A DNA stretch of 33,761 nt, from NCBI GenBank assembly GCA_903878265.1, contig CAIRHD010000108.1, positions 1-33,761 on the forward strand. The letters run 5' to 3'. Below the pieces are notes generated by a model that saw only the letters and a list, made by a program, of their open reading frames with translations, was not told the origin of the DNA and searched no databases. Below are positions 8,501 through 16,129 of the stretch, in pieces (positions within the stretch are counted from its first letter, which is position 1; each line of letters begins with the position of its first letter). The position numbers were made by a program, and so were the translations under genes. The stretch is from an uncultured Bacteroidales bacterium (GTDB lineage Bacteria > Bacteroidota > Bacteroidia > Bacteroidales > UBA4417).

Positions 8501-8714
8501 AATCGCCAAAAGCAAATAAGCTAAAAAAACGACCCAGTAACTGAAAAAAAGGTGCTCCCGGCGGATGGCCAACCTGAAGTTTAAACGCGGTAGAAATGTA
8601 CTCGCCACAATCCCACCAACTTGCTGTTGGCTCAACGGTTGACAGATAAACCCACGAAGAGATAGCAAAAACAAGCCATCCCAGTAAGTTATTCAGTTTC
8701 CTGAATGTTTTCAT
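5505..8714 (-). CDS. DUF2723 (GT117 / TMEM260-like) multi-pass membrane protein
   Basis: A 1069-residue protein. After a first hydrophobic segment (about 11-26) comes EPTASWWDCGEY (28-39) and HPPGAPFF (50-57), signatures of DUF2723. The acidic residues Asp35 and Glu38 in the first outer loop are where GT-C glycosyltransferases keep their catalytic acid or base. Many further membrane helices follow, then QQPRERDYAFAGSFY and a long soluble C-terminal part with an LITNGDNDTFPLWY segment and a TPR-like helical end (last 130 residues). The animal relative TMEM260 is a protein O-mannosyltransferase. A periplasmic protein or lipid glycosyltransferase is therefore likely here, but donor and acceptor are unknown. 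Length is normal for the Bacteroidota family. Only a weak -7-like element (8757-8764) is seen upstream. Single gene with its own terminator. Confidence 0.85.
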   Translation of the reverse strand: MKTFRKLNNLLGWLVFAISSWVYLSTVEPTASWWDCGEYISTAFKLQVGHPPGAPFFQLLGRFFSLFAFGDLSKVAVMVNYMSALSSSATILFLFWSITMLGLKFTKDEEISTGRMIAILGSGLVGALAYTFSDSFWFSAVEGEVYAMSSFFTAIVFWAILKWDQAADQPHSQRWIIIIAYLMGLSIGVHLLNLLAIPAIALVFYFRKYKTTWKGVVLTLGISFFILAFIMFLVIPYTVNLAGKYEILFVNSFGLPFNSGTLFYFVVLIGALVWSIRFTYQSKHSVANYIVGGVLLLLLAAFSWTTFIGLLIVAGVYYWYKSEPGRLNRNQVRSAANTIFLSIAFLLIGYSSFFMLVIRANTNTPINENDPSDAVSLLSYLNREQYGTWPVAYGQYYNAPQESQDQAGDATPFYVKDKKNGKYVMTDDRKNTIPAYDKRFCTIFPRMWSNQKASHIAAYKSWGKINGIPIDVTNEEGKTETLYKPTIVENVRFFLSYQVGHMYMRYFFWNFVGRQNDIEGHGGIRYGNWLSGIAPLDNARLGDQTNLPDSMSNAANNKFYFLPLLLGLLGMFFHLRKHLDGFLVVLLLFFMTGMAIVLYLNITPQQPRERDYAFAGSFYAFAIWIGLGVMALWDMLKKVNEKYVAIPITLVCLLLVPGIMAKEGWDDHTRANKFATRDFAVNYLNSCAPNAILITNGDNDTFPLWYAQEVEGIRTDVRVVNFMLSSGDWYVHQLMRKIYDSEALPFTLSYDQYNKGINEVSAYSGQIKDRVELQDLMDLIASEDPSSRFQSGSRSIAIYPTKKVKITVDSANLVKNGIVPAYLADRVVGTVEWDIKSNYLYKNDLMLLDFLAKNKFKRPIYFAQPSSVSDAVDVDKYCYQEGFVYRFMPVKPDEEDYIKGVGSVNSQSSYDILMNKCKWGNLNQPGVYVDRESSRNTMIPKQNFARLARTLTLEGKKDSAVKVCDYVQEIFPDNKVHFDYYMIQFVDVYYKAGAFEKGNKLASKLMHIYQQNADYYLSLSPEFRGNYEEDLSEAFGFFNTMKQIADQYNQKDISQRIDKFLSQRAGTMK

Positions 8715-8891
8715 GAAAAATTTGGATTAATGAATAAACGATTTATTTTGAAGGGACGAAATTAACTATTTATTGTGAAGTAAGCACAACTTTTAGCAAT
8801 TGTTAAGAAAATGGACGTTCGGCCAGAATGGATTAAAGCAAATCTCTGTTCAAAAACAGATATTTAGATGCAGTTATTGATAACAATTTTA

Positions 8892-9090
8892 TCATTCCAT
8901 CATTAAAAAAGCCCTGATATCTAAGTGTTTGATACCTTTGAAGCCGGCGGGCCCCAATTCACCCAACGTAATCAAGTATTTAGGGAAATTATCTTTTATA
9001 TCGATTAAATTATTGTATTCCCTATCCGAGGTTTCCTGGTTTGTGATTTGCAATACTATTTGAAAATAAAAGGTCGAGCTGGCTTTTTGG
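8892..9090 (-). pseudogene. C-terminal relic of an AAA/DUF4143-type ATP-binding protein gene
   Basis: The minus strand from about 9090 down to a TGA at 8892 reads (excerpts) FQIVLQITNQETSDREYNNL, IDIKDNFPKYLITLGELG and GFKGIKHLDIRAFLMME. This matches the C-terminal end of the Bacteroidota ATP-binding proteins with an AAA domain plus DUF4143, where the pattern is roughly IQV..ETxxREYxxLxxIKDNYPKYVxxLDE...GIKHLxLREFL. About 65 codons remain. Upstream, the frame gives no further match and nearby frames contain stops; no start or P-loop is present. It is a decayed remnant, showing a past insertion or gene loss between the DUF2723 gene and the sensory operon. Confidence 0.7.
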
Positions 9091-9252
9091 GTTACTTATT
9101 ATCATTACAGGAACATATTTGATTTTACCACTTTATTTCTGTTGTGATAGAAACCAAAACTAGATTGTTTGGTTTAGGTTTTTTATCGGTAAATGTAAAA
9201 TAAATAGGATATTGAAAAGTGTAAATAAAATATTTTACATTTCTGATTTCCC
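9091..9252. other. Intergenic remainder without recognised feature
   Basis: AT-rich sequence between the ATPase relic and the promoter of the sensory operon. I see no gene, RNA or repeat here. The stretch 8715-8891 is likewise empty apart from the upstream region of the DUF2723 gene. Confidence 0.5.
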
Positions 9253-9260
9253 TATATTTG
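9253..9260 (+). promoter_or_regulatory. Putative -7 box of the sensory operon
   Basis: TATATTTG matches TAnnTTTG, 86 nt upstream of the ATG at 9347. A -33 TTG at the right distance is not evident. An AT-rich imperfect inverted sequence (TGTAAATA...TATTTTACA) lies just upstream. Confidence 0.4.
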
Positions 9261-9346
9261 CTGAATGAAAATCAGTCTGAATATTGAACTCATAAAACAG
9301 TACTCCTGACTTTTTCTGGCTGCAAACAGTGCTTAAAACATCCATC

Positions 9347-10078
9347 ATGAAGTATATAAAACTTGCTTTCTTGCTCATTTTGGCAGGGCTTTCCATTAAA
9401 GCCATGGCACAGGAAACCAAACCTTCCAACTGCCAACTTTCCATCGGGGCCGATTTTGCCACTTCCTATCTTTGGCGTGGTTTCGAATTGGGCAACTCAC
9501 CAGCGGTGCAGCCGTGGGGCGAATTCTCATACAAAGGTTTTACACTCGGCACTTGGGGCAGTTATAGCTTTAGCGGCGACAACAAAGAAGTGGATTTGTA
9601 TGCGAAATATACCTTTGGGAACTTCTCTCTGAACTTTGTGGATTTATTTTTTCCTGGTTATGAAGACCTTGATCAGAACTTTTTCAATTTTAGCCAAAGC
9701 TCCACAGGCCACTGTGCCGAACTTGGATTAAGTTTTAATGGATCCGAAAAAATCCCCTTTTCGGTATTTGGCGGCATCATCCTATATGGGACTTCAACAG
9801 ATCCAGATCCAAACGATTCAACAAGTATGAATTATTCACCTTATTTCGAAATAAAGTATTTGGGGAACCTAAACGATAATCCGTATGAGGTATTTGCTGG
9901 CTTCACCCCTACCGAAAGCACTTTTTATCAAACTAATGGTTTCTCATTTATAAATGTTGGAGCCACTGCAAAGAAATCAATAAAAATAACCGATAACTTT
10001 TCGCTTCCGATAAAACTCACTCTGTCCACAAACCCCGAAATCAAGAAAATTTATTTGTCGTTGATAGTCTCAATTTGA
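9347..10078 (+). CDS. TorF-like putative outer-membrane porin (Gcw_chp type)
   Basis: A 243-residue protein with a signal peptide (MKYIKLAFLLILAGLSIKAMAQ). It is followed by LSIGADFATSYLWRGFELGN, PAVQPWGEFSYKGFTLGTWG and EVDLYAKYTFGNFSL. These alternating strands with WRG and GTW match the Gcw_chp/TorF family of putative porins. The C-terminus ends in a beta-strand-like KIYLSLIVSI, as expected for an outer-membrane barrel. The frame is open from a GTG at 9329, but the ATG at 9347 places the signal peptide at the N-terminus and is preferred. It is the first gene of a four-gene operon; the next start is 44 nt after its stop. A role in passing a ligand to the periplasmic sensors is inference from position. 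Confidence 0.65.
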   Translation: MKYIKLAFLLILAGLSIKAMAQETKPSNCQLSIGADFATSYLWRGFELGNSPAVQPWGEFSYKGFTLGTWGSYSFSGDNKEVDLYAKYTFGNFSLNFVDLFFPGYEDLDQNFFNFSQSSTGHCAELGLSFNGSEKIPFSVFGGIILYGTSTDPDPNDSTSMNYSPYFEIKYLGNLNDNPYEVFAGFTPTESTFYQTNGFSFINVGATAKKSIKITDNFSLPIKLTLSTNPEIKKIYLSLIVSI

Positions 10079-10122
10079 CGGGAAACACTGAAATTCAACA
10101 GATAACAAACTCACTGCCTATT

Positions 10123-11121
10123 ATGAAACCAATTACAGCAATTCTACTTTTGGCGGTCTTTTTTTCATCCTGCAACCAATCAACTAAATTTGATCTGGCA
10201 AAAGAACAGGAAGCACTACAGGAACAAGCTGTCAATATCAACAACGATTTTCAGAAAATCAGGATGGAAGTTGATTCCCTTGTTATCAAGATTGCAAAAC
10301 TTTATGAACGGCAAGACGAAATCCTTACTGGCATCGATACTAAAAAATACCAGCTTGCAGGAAATGGGGTTTTTACCAAGCCTGTTGATGATGGCGGTTC
10401 GGCTATTTTTGTATCGGGTTTTTATCCTGTTAATGAGAGCATTAAAAAGATAGTATATTTCACTGAACCTATTGATGCGGATTTTAACGCATTGGTAAAG
10501 GAATATCCCGAAATTGTTCAGGTTTACTACAACGATAAGCACTCCTTAAACCGTATTTTCCCTTTCTTTGATGTGCTATCACAGTACGAAGCCAAGATGG
10601 ATATTCCCAGTTTCAATTTTTATTATCTTGCCAATGCAAAGCATAATCCTGAAAAAAAATCGCTTTGGATAAACGAACCTTATGTGGATCCTGCGGGTCG
10701 CGGCTGGATGGTTTCGGCAATAGCCCCGGTTTATTTCAACGACAGTTTGGTTGGAGTGCCCGGAATTGATGTAACCATAAACCTGGTGGCAAAACGCTAT
10801 ATGCCCGACAAACCTGAAAGCATGACAATGATTATCGACAATAATGGAGCCATTGTTGCCGCCCAAGAAGGAGCCATCAACCTGCTTTCGTTTCCGCCAT
10901 TGTTCGACCACAAATACATCGAGACTATCAAACAGGATACATACCGCAAGGATTCATACAACTTGGCATTGAGCAAGGACATAAATGTGAGGAAAATTTC
11001 CATTGAGATATTACAAAAGAAGAAATATTTAGCTAAGGCCGAAATAAATGGGGAGCAGATTACCATTATTGCGGCAAATATCCCGGAACTGAACTGGCAT
11101 CTTTTGGAAATTCTGAGATGA
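10123..11121 (+). CDS. Periplasmic lipoprotein with a stand-alone dCache (PDC) sensor domain
   Basis: A 332-residue protein starting [20 protein letters not shown], with a lipobox FSSC giving lipidation at Cys17. A coiled-coil-like stretch follows (about 24-67). Then comes a double-Cache ligand-binding region with [24 protein letters not shown] and [13 protein letters not shown] around 185-225. The Y.D..GRGWM and Pvy...vGv.giDv pattern is the core of PDC/dCache extracellular sensor domains. It has no membrane anchor other than the lipid and no signalling domain, which is unusual because dCache normally sits inside a kinase or chemoreceptor. The ATG at 10123 is chosen over an upstream TTG because it starts the signal peptide. 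Its stop overlaps the ATG of the hybrid kinase by ATGA, so the two are translationally coupled and probably work together. Confidence 0.8.
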   Translation: MKPITAILLLAVFFSSCNQSTKFDLAKEQEALQEQAVNINNDFQKIRMEVDSLVIKIAKLYERQDEILTGIDTKKYQLAGNGVFTKPVDDGGSAIFVSGFYPVNESIKKIVYFTEPIDADFNALVKEYPEIVQVYYNDKHSLNRIFPFFDVLSQYEAKMDIPSFNFYYLANAKHNPEKKSLWINEPYVDPAGRGWMVSAIAPVYFNDSLVGVPGIDVTINLVAKRYMPDKPESMTMIIDNNGAIVAAQEGAINLLSFPPLFDHKYIETIKQDTYRKDSYNLALSKDINVRKISIEILQKKKYLAKAEINGEQITIIAANIPELNWHLLEILR

Positions 11122-14069
11122 AAAATAAATTCTATTTGCTGATTCCTTTGATGCTAATTTTTATTGGCTTATCCATACGTAAATATTATGTACTGAACAT
11201 AAACCAACGCAAGGAGACTGCCGATTTTGTGCATAAACAGATAATCCTGTGCGGGAAAAGTATTGAAGATGCAAGCAATGATTTCGAGGAATCGGTTAAA
11301 TTTGAATTTGCCGACCATGACTTACGGTATTTCTTTGCAACCGAAACCGATAAAATAGACCTTCAAACCCGTGGCAAATATATTGATGGCGAAATAAAAA
11401 GGATCAGACGTTTTTATTCGTTCAATCAAGTTTTGATCTCAAAAATTATTATTAATAACGATTCCCATTTTAGAAGTTTTGAGCGCAAGGATGAGAATTA
11501 TTTTATTGTGCTTTCCCCTGAACCGTTCCATACCAAGGTGAAGTTGTTGAACCAAACTCAGCTTACAGAAATTAATGGGAAACCGGTTTATATACAACCT
11601 ATCAGGAATTCCGATGGCAATTTGGTGGCAAATATTAAGTTTGAACTTAACATTTCAGCTTTTCTGGCCTCACATTCCGATAAGTTTTACATAGGAAAAA
11701 ATTCATGGAGTTGGGCCATTGATACTACCGGAAGGGTTTTGTTTCACAAATATAGCGAGCGATCTTTGACAGCAAACCTTAAAGCCGATTCTATCGGACT
11801 ATTCCGTTCAAAACTTCGGCAAAACCTTAGTGCTTCGGTGCAACATACCATCTATCAAGCGACGGCCATAAACGTTTTATCTGTCTTTTACCCAGTTAAT
11901 ATTCTCAGCAAGAAAATAGGGATAGTATTTTCGGTTGATACCGACTCGCTGTGGAAGAGGCAGAACGAGTCGAATATTACGATTTTTATCTATTTCTTGG
12001 TGGTTATTGCTAGTATAATCGCTTTGTTCTCGATAATTATCACGCAAATGATGGCAGCAAAAAAACGCCTCGAATCAACAGATGCTTTGTTGCGTACTGC
12101 CAACCAAGCCTCTGAGGAACTGCTTACCAACCCAGATTTTGAAAGTTCGATGAACAATTTCCTGAAAATCACGGCAAAATCCCTTGGTTATCATCGTGCC
12201 TACCTGCTCGAATTCGGGCCTAATGGGAATACTCAGGTTTTTCGATTAAAGTACGAATGGTACGACCAATCGTTGGTAAAACCGTTTGCCGAAGTAGTTC
12301 CTGAAATTATAGCAGGCCACGAAACCAATGCATTCGAAAAAGCATCTTCCAGTTTGCGCCACAATAAACTTGTCAAACAAAACGAACCTGATTTTGATGA
12401 TGCCTCCAGACCGATCCTGGAAAAACTTGATTGCAAGGCATTTATCAACCTGCCGGTATATGTAGAGGAAAACATTTACGGTACAGTTGTTTTTGCTGAT
12501 TGCACCAGTGTAAGGCAATGGCAAGAATTTGAGGATGCTTTGTTTTTAAACTTTGCCAATGCGGTTGGCGGCGCCTTGTCCATCCATAACAAAAAGCAGG
12601 AGCTTATCATGGCCAAAGTCCTTGCCGAATCAGCCAACATTGCCAAATCTGAATTCTTGGCCAATATGAGCCACGAAATCCGAACGCCGATGAACTCTAT
12701 TGTCGGCTTTAGCGAAGTACTACTCAACACCACCGAGAACTCAAAACAAAAAAACTACTTAAAAACCATATTAGACAGTTCCAAAACCCTGCTCTTGCTT
12801 ATAAACGATATTCTCGATCTTTCGAAAATTGAAGCCGGCCGCATGGAAATATCGCCAGGACCTGCCGATTTAAGAGTGGTGATAAGTGAAATAAAACAAC
12901 TTTTCCAGCATATTACCAATGAAAAAAACCTCAGTTTTATAGTTGAAATAGATAAGCATCTGCCCCAAACCATTGTAATCGATGAAGTAAGGCTGCGTCA
13001 GATACTGCTTAACCTGGTGGGAAATGCAGTTAAATTTACGTATACCGGTTTCGTAAAAATTGAAGTCACGGTATTTGACGAAAAAAATGAAACCTTGAGT
13101 TTTAACATAGCTGTAATAGATAGCGGCATTGGCATCCCTGATTCTGACCAGCAACGCATTTTCGAGTCTTTCAGCCAGTTATCGGGAATGGACACAAAAA
13201 AATATGGCGGAACTGGTTTAGGGCTTTCAATATGTAAACGGCTGTTGGATTTGATGAATGGCGAAATAAAAATAAACAGCACACCAGGAAAAGGAAGCCG
13301 CTTTACGATTACTTTTGCAAACCTGCCTTCTTCTGATGGATTGGTTGAAACTAAAAACAATTATTTATGGCATGAGGATAGCATTGCTTTCGAGGGTTCC
13401 AAAATTTTAATTGTTGACGATGTAGCTTTCAACAGGAACTTAGTGCTAGCTTACCTCGAAAACTATGATCTAAAGCTATTTGAAGCTGAAAATGGGGAAA
13501 TGGCTGTACAAATGGCAAGAGAATGTATGCCCGATCTTATCCTTATGGACATTAGAATGCCTGTAATGAATGGCTATAAGGCCACCGAAATTATTCGGAG
13601 TGATGGAATAACTGCGCATATTCCTATAGTTGCACTCACGGCCTCAACCATGCAAAGCGAAATTGATAAGTTACAATATCTTTTCAACGGTTATCTGCGC
13701 AAACCGGTGCAAAAGAAAACACTTATTAACGAGTTGAAAAAGCACTTGCCATTCAGCAAAAGCGATAACCAGAATGGTATCAACTCCAAATTGGAAAACC
13801 CCGCTGCACCAACAGGACCGATATTTATCAACCCTGAAACAAAAGCCCTTTTTCTAATCGAATTCGCTGAAGAAATCGACAATCAGCCCGAGTATATGAT
13901 TATCGACAATTTGACTGAACTGTCGGAGAGAATGGGGATATTTGCATTACAGCACAACATCCCGGAGTTGGAAAGAAAATGCAGCAACCTGATAAATTAC
14001 ATCGATGCCTTCGATTTTGATAAAATACAACATTCATTGCTACAAATTAAAGAAATATTCAAATCTTAA
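11118..14069 (+). CDS. Membrane hybrid histidine kinase (periplasmic sensor, GAF, HisKA, HATPase, REC)
   Basis: A 983-residue protein. It has a membrane helix at about 5-21, a periplasmic sensor of about 260 residues (Cache-like in its [20 protein letters not shown] and [14 protein letters not shown] parts), and a second helix at about 289-311. A GAF-like domain (about 340-490) follows, then HisKA with [11 protein letters not shown] (His519) and HATPase_c with [17 protein letters not shown] and [14 protein letters not shown] receiver domain contains [14 protein letters not shown] (Asp811). The last 85 residues are helical and resemble the tail found after REC in other hybrid kinases, but I see no HPt-type phospho-histidine motif. 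It overlaps the dCache lipoprotein gene by 4 nt, suggesting that the lipoprotein presents or modulates the signal. Phosphate should pass from His519 to Asp811. Confidence 0.9.
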   Translation: MKNKFYLLIPLMLIFIGLSIRKYYVLNINQRKETADFVHKQIILCGKSIEDASNDFEESVKFEFADHDLRYFFATETDKIDLQTRGKYIDGEIKRIRRFYSFNQVLISKIIINNDSHFRSFERKDENYFIVLSPEPFHTKVKLLNQTQLTEINGKPVYIQPIRNSDGNLVANIKFELNISAFLASHSDKFYIGKNSWSWAIDTTGRVLFHKYSERSLTANLKADSIGLFRSKLRQNLSASVQHTIYQATAINVLSVFYPVNILSKKIGIVFSVDTDSLWKRQNESNITIFIYFLVVIASIIALFSIIITQMMAAKKRLESTDALLRTANQASEELLTNPDFESSMNNFLKITAKSLGYHRAYLLEFGPNGNTQVFRLKYEWYDQSLVKPFAEVVPEIIAGHETNAFEKASSSLRHNKLVKQNEPDFDDASRPILEKLDCKAFINLPVYVEENIYGTVVFADCTSVRQWQEFEDALFLNFANAVGGALSIHNKKQELIMAKVLAESANIAKSEFLANMSHEIRTPMNSIVGFSEVLLNTTENSKQKNYLKTILDSSKTLLLLINDILDLSKIEAGRMEISPGPADLRVVISEIKQLFQHITNEKNLSFIVEIDKHLPQTIVIDEVRLRQILLNLVGNAVKFTYTGFVKIEVTVFDEKNETLSFNIAVIDSGIGIPDSDQQRIFESFSQLSGMDTKKYGGTGLGLSICKRLLDLMNGEIKINSTPGKGSRFTITFANLPSSDGLVETKNNYLWHEDSIAFEGSKILIVDDVAFNRNLVLAYLENYDLKLFEAENGEMAVQMARECMPDLILMDIRMPVMNGYKATEIIRSDGITAHIPIVALTASTMQSEIDKLQYLFNGYLRKPVQKKTLINELKKHLPFSKSDNQNGINSKLENPAAPTGPIFINPETKALFLIEFAEEIDNQPEYMIIDNLTELSERMGIFALQHNIPELERKCSNLINYIDAFDFDKIQHSLLQIKEIFKS

Positions 14070-14080
14070 CCATACTTGTT

Positions 14081-15184
14081 ATGCTTAATTCAGAGATAAA
14101 AAATTCAAGGGACATGATTCTTGTTGTTGACGATCAGCCAACCAACATCAAAGTAATTGCAAGCATTTTAGGCCAAAAATATTCGCTAAGCTTTGCCAAC
14201 AATGGTGTAAATGCCTTGAAAATCCTTGAGAAGAGCAACCCCGACTTGATACTCCTCGATATTATGATGCCCGAAATGGACGGGTTTGAAGTATGCAAAA
14301 AAATCAAGGAAAATCCAAAAACCAGAGAAATCCCAGTTATCTTTATAACTGCAAAATCTGATATTGATGATATTATCAAAGGCTTTAATATGGGTGCTGT
14401 TGATTACATCGCCAAACCTTTTAACCCTGTCGAAATGGAAGTTAGGGTAAAGAACCACCTTAACCTGTATCATTCAAAAAAAGAAATTGAGCAAATAAAC
14501 AAGGAAAAAGACAAATTTTTCTCCATTATTGCACACGACCTTAGAAGCCCGTTCAATGCAATTGTAGGCTTCAGCCAACTCCTAATGGATCAGGTAAAAA
14601 GCCAAAACCTTGAAGGAATTGAGGAATATGCCGGTATTATACTGCGATCGTCAGAATTGGTTCTTGGATTACAAAGCAACCTTTTGGAATGGGCACAATC
14701 GCAAACAGGAAGGATCGAATTTAATCCAATTTATTTCGAAATAGACAAACTCATCAATGATGTAGCCTTTTTATTTGATGACATTGCCAGTAAAAAATCA
14801 ATAACACTCAACATTGAGTTAATTCAAAACGGATCCATTTATGCCGATAAAGCAATGATTGGCACAGTTTTAAGAAATCTGATATCAAATTCCATAAAAT
14901 ATACAAAACCAGGTGGCGCAATCACAGTGTCGGCAATTTCTGTTGAAGGGTCGATGAACATTTCGGTCAGAGACTCTGGAATTGGAATACCTCAAACTGC
15001 AATCGATAATCTTTTTCGGATCGACAAAAACCAATCAACACCAGGTACCCAAGACGAATTGGGCACAGGATTAGGCTTGATATTGTGTAAAGAATTTGTT
15101 GAAATCCACGGTGGTGTAATTGGGGTTGAAAGCGAAGTGGGCAAGGGAAGTACCTTTACATGCACCCTTCCTGTTAAAGTTTGA
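14081..15184 (+). CDS. REC-histidine kinase (receiver domain followed by HisKA/HATPase)
   Basis: A 367-residue cytoplasmic protein without membrane segments. Residues 10-130 are a receiver domain (ILVVDDQPTN, LILLDIMMPEMDGF with Asp60, VIFITAKS, DYIAKPF). A short coiled linker leads to HisKA with IIAHDLRSPFNAIVGFSQLL (His152) and a HATPase_c domain with NLISNSIKYT, RDSGIGIP and GTGLGLILCK. All catalytic elements are present. Such proteins act as relay kinases: phosphorylation of Asp60 tunes the attached kinase. It begins 11 nt after the hybrid kinase and ends the operon. No DNA-binding or enzymatic output is attached, so the final target must be encoded elsewhere. Confidence 0.9.
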   Translation: MLNSEIKNSRDMILVVDDQPTNIKVIASILGQKYSLSFANNGVNALKILEKSNPDLILLDIMMPEMDGFEVCKKIKENPKTREIPVIFITAKSDIDDIIKGFNMGAVDYIAKPFNPVEMEVRVKNHLNLYHSKKEIEQINKEKDKFFSIIAHDLRSPFNAIVGFSQLLMDQVKSQNLEGIEEYAGIILRSSELVLGLQSNLLEWAQSQTGRIEFNPIYFEIDKLINDVAFLFDDIASKKSITLNIELIQNGSIYADKAMIGTVLRNLISNSIKYTKPGGAITVSAISVEGSMNISVRDSGIGIPQTAIDNLFRIDKNQSTPGTQDELGTGLGLILCKEFVEIHGGVIGVESEVGKGSTFTCTLPVKV

Positions 15185-15278
15185 TTGCCAACATTATAAT
15201 GAGGTTAGAGTAAAGAAGTTAGAGGTCAGGAACCCAAAATTGAAAGAACCTCACAATCGAATTCTTGTAAAGAAATCT

Positions 15279-15321
15279 AATCGGCTTTAAAACCGATTCT
15301 GAAAATTTTCAATTTTTTTTT
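15279..15321 (+). terminator. Possible terminator of the sensory operon
   Basis: AATCGG (15279-15284) pairs with CCGATT (15293-15298). It is followed by a small GAAAATTTTC palindrome and a run of nine T at 15313-15321. It lies 95 nt after the stop. The distance between the main stem and the T-run makes this tentative. Confidence 0.4.
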
Positions 15322-15352
15322 GCTCTGTACCATATATGTAAAGAAAAAATAT

Positions 15353-15360
15353 TACTTTTG
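15353..15360 (+). promoter_or_regulatory. Putative -7 box for tRNA-Gln
   Basis: TACTTTTG matches TAnnTTTG, 27 nt upstream of the tRNA 5' end. No well-spaced -33 element is seen. It may also serve rimP-nusA-infB by read-through. Confidence 0.45.
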
Positions 15361-15387
15361 CAGTCCTTTAAGAAGGAAAAAACAGTT

Positions 15388-15458
15388 TGTCCGATGGTGT
15401 AAAGGCAGCACGAATGGTTTTGGTCCATTCGGTCTAGGTTCGAATCCTGGTCGGACAA
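15388..15458 (+). tRNA. tRNA-Gln (anticodon TTG)
   Basis: The acceptor arms TGTCCGA and TCGGACA pair over 7 bp and are followed by discriminator A. The anticodon stem AATGG/CCATT encloses loop TTTTGGT with anticodon TTG, reading CAA (Gln). The T-arm has the GGTTCGAATCC signature. CCA is not encoded. The tRNA-Gln to rimP order is familiar in Bacteroidota. Confidence 0.95.
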
Positions 15459-15600
15459 CTTTGATAGAAGTAACTGATTAAAAGCATTTTTCATCATTTC
15501 CTGATAAAAAGTGCGCCTTGTTAAATCAGGGAATTTGGTTAGGTTACGGTGTTCAACAATTTGCTCACAATGAATGTCAGCAAGTGTGTTACGACAAGTG

Positions 15601-15624
15601 GAGGGGACTTTGGTCCCCTCTTTT
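15601..15624 (+). terminator. Terminator-like hairpin in the rimP leader
   Basis: GAGGGGAC and GTCCCCTC pair over 8 bp around loop TTTG, followed directly by TTTT. It has the form of an intrinsic terminator, yet stands only 38 nt before the rimP start. It could end the tRNA transcript, or act as an attenuator if rimP is transcribed from the tRNA promoter. Apart from this hairpin I see nothing between 15459 and 15662. Confidence 0.7.
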
Positions 15625-15662
15625 ATTAAAATAGACTTAAAAAAGCGAAGCATACAGCACAA

Positions 15663-16109
15663 ATGATCAGCGAACAACTCATAAAAGAGCTTACCAACAC
15701 TCACCTGGAGGGTACTGATCGTTTTGCCGTGAGCATAGCAGTTAGATCCGATAACCGTATCAGGATTTTTATAGACAGCGACACCCATGTTCTTATTGAA
15801 CATTGTATCGAACTAAGCAAATTCATTGAGTCACAATTGGATCGTGATATCGAAGATTTTGAGTTGAACGTGTCCTCATCGGGGCTTGACCAACCTTACA
15901 AACTATCACGACAGTACATCAAAAACATTGGCCGCGAGGTAGCCGTCCTGCTTAAGGACAACAACAAAATAAATGGCACGCTGATAGCCGCCGACAATGA
16001 AAGCTTCAGTATAAAAGAAATTACCAAAGTAAAGAAAACCATTACCGAAACCACACATAGTTTCCAGTATAGCGACATCAAGGAAACGAAAGAAATAATT
16101 AAAATCTGA
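15663..16109 (+). CDS. rimP: Ribosome maturation factor RimP
   Basis: A 148-residue protein. It matches RimP through RIRIFIDSDTHVLIEHCIEL (substrate-binding-like N-domain) and FELNVSSSGLDQPYKLSRQY, the family signature VSSPGLDRPL in slightly altered form, followed by an Sm-like C-terminal domain (VAVLLKDNNKINGTLI). RimP binds the 30S subunit and helps its late assembly. It is the first protein gene of the rimP-nusA-infB transcription/translation operon, 20 nt before nusA. Confidence 0.93.
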   Translation: MISEQLIKELTNTHLEGTDRFAVSIAVRSDNRIRIFIDSDTHVLIEHCIELSKFIESQLDRDIEDFELNVSSSGLDQPYKLSRQYIKNIGREVAVLLKDNNKINGTLIAADNESFSIKEITKVKKTITETTHSFQYSDIKETKEIIKI

Positions 16110-16129
16110 ACCCCAAATATTGAATTGTC

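Noticed and set aside
15309-15803. 164-aa open frame antisense to tRNA-Gln and rimP
   Set aside because: It reads through the complement of a tRNA and the rimP start; its NLDR-type stretch is the known false translation of a tRNA gene.
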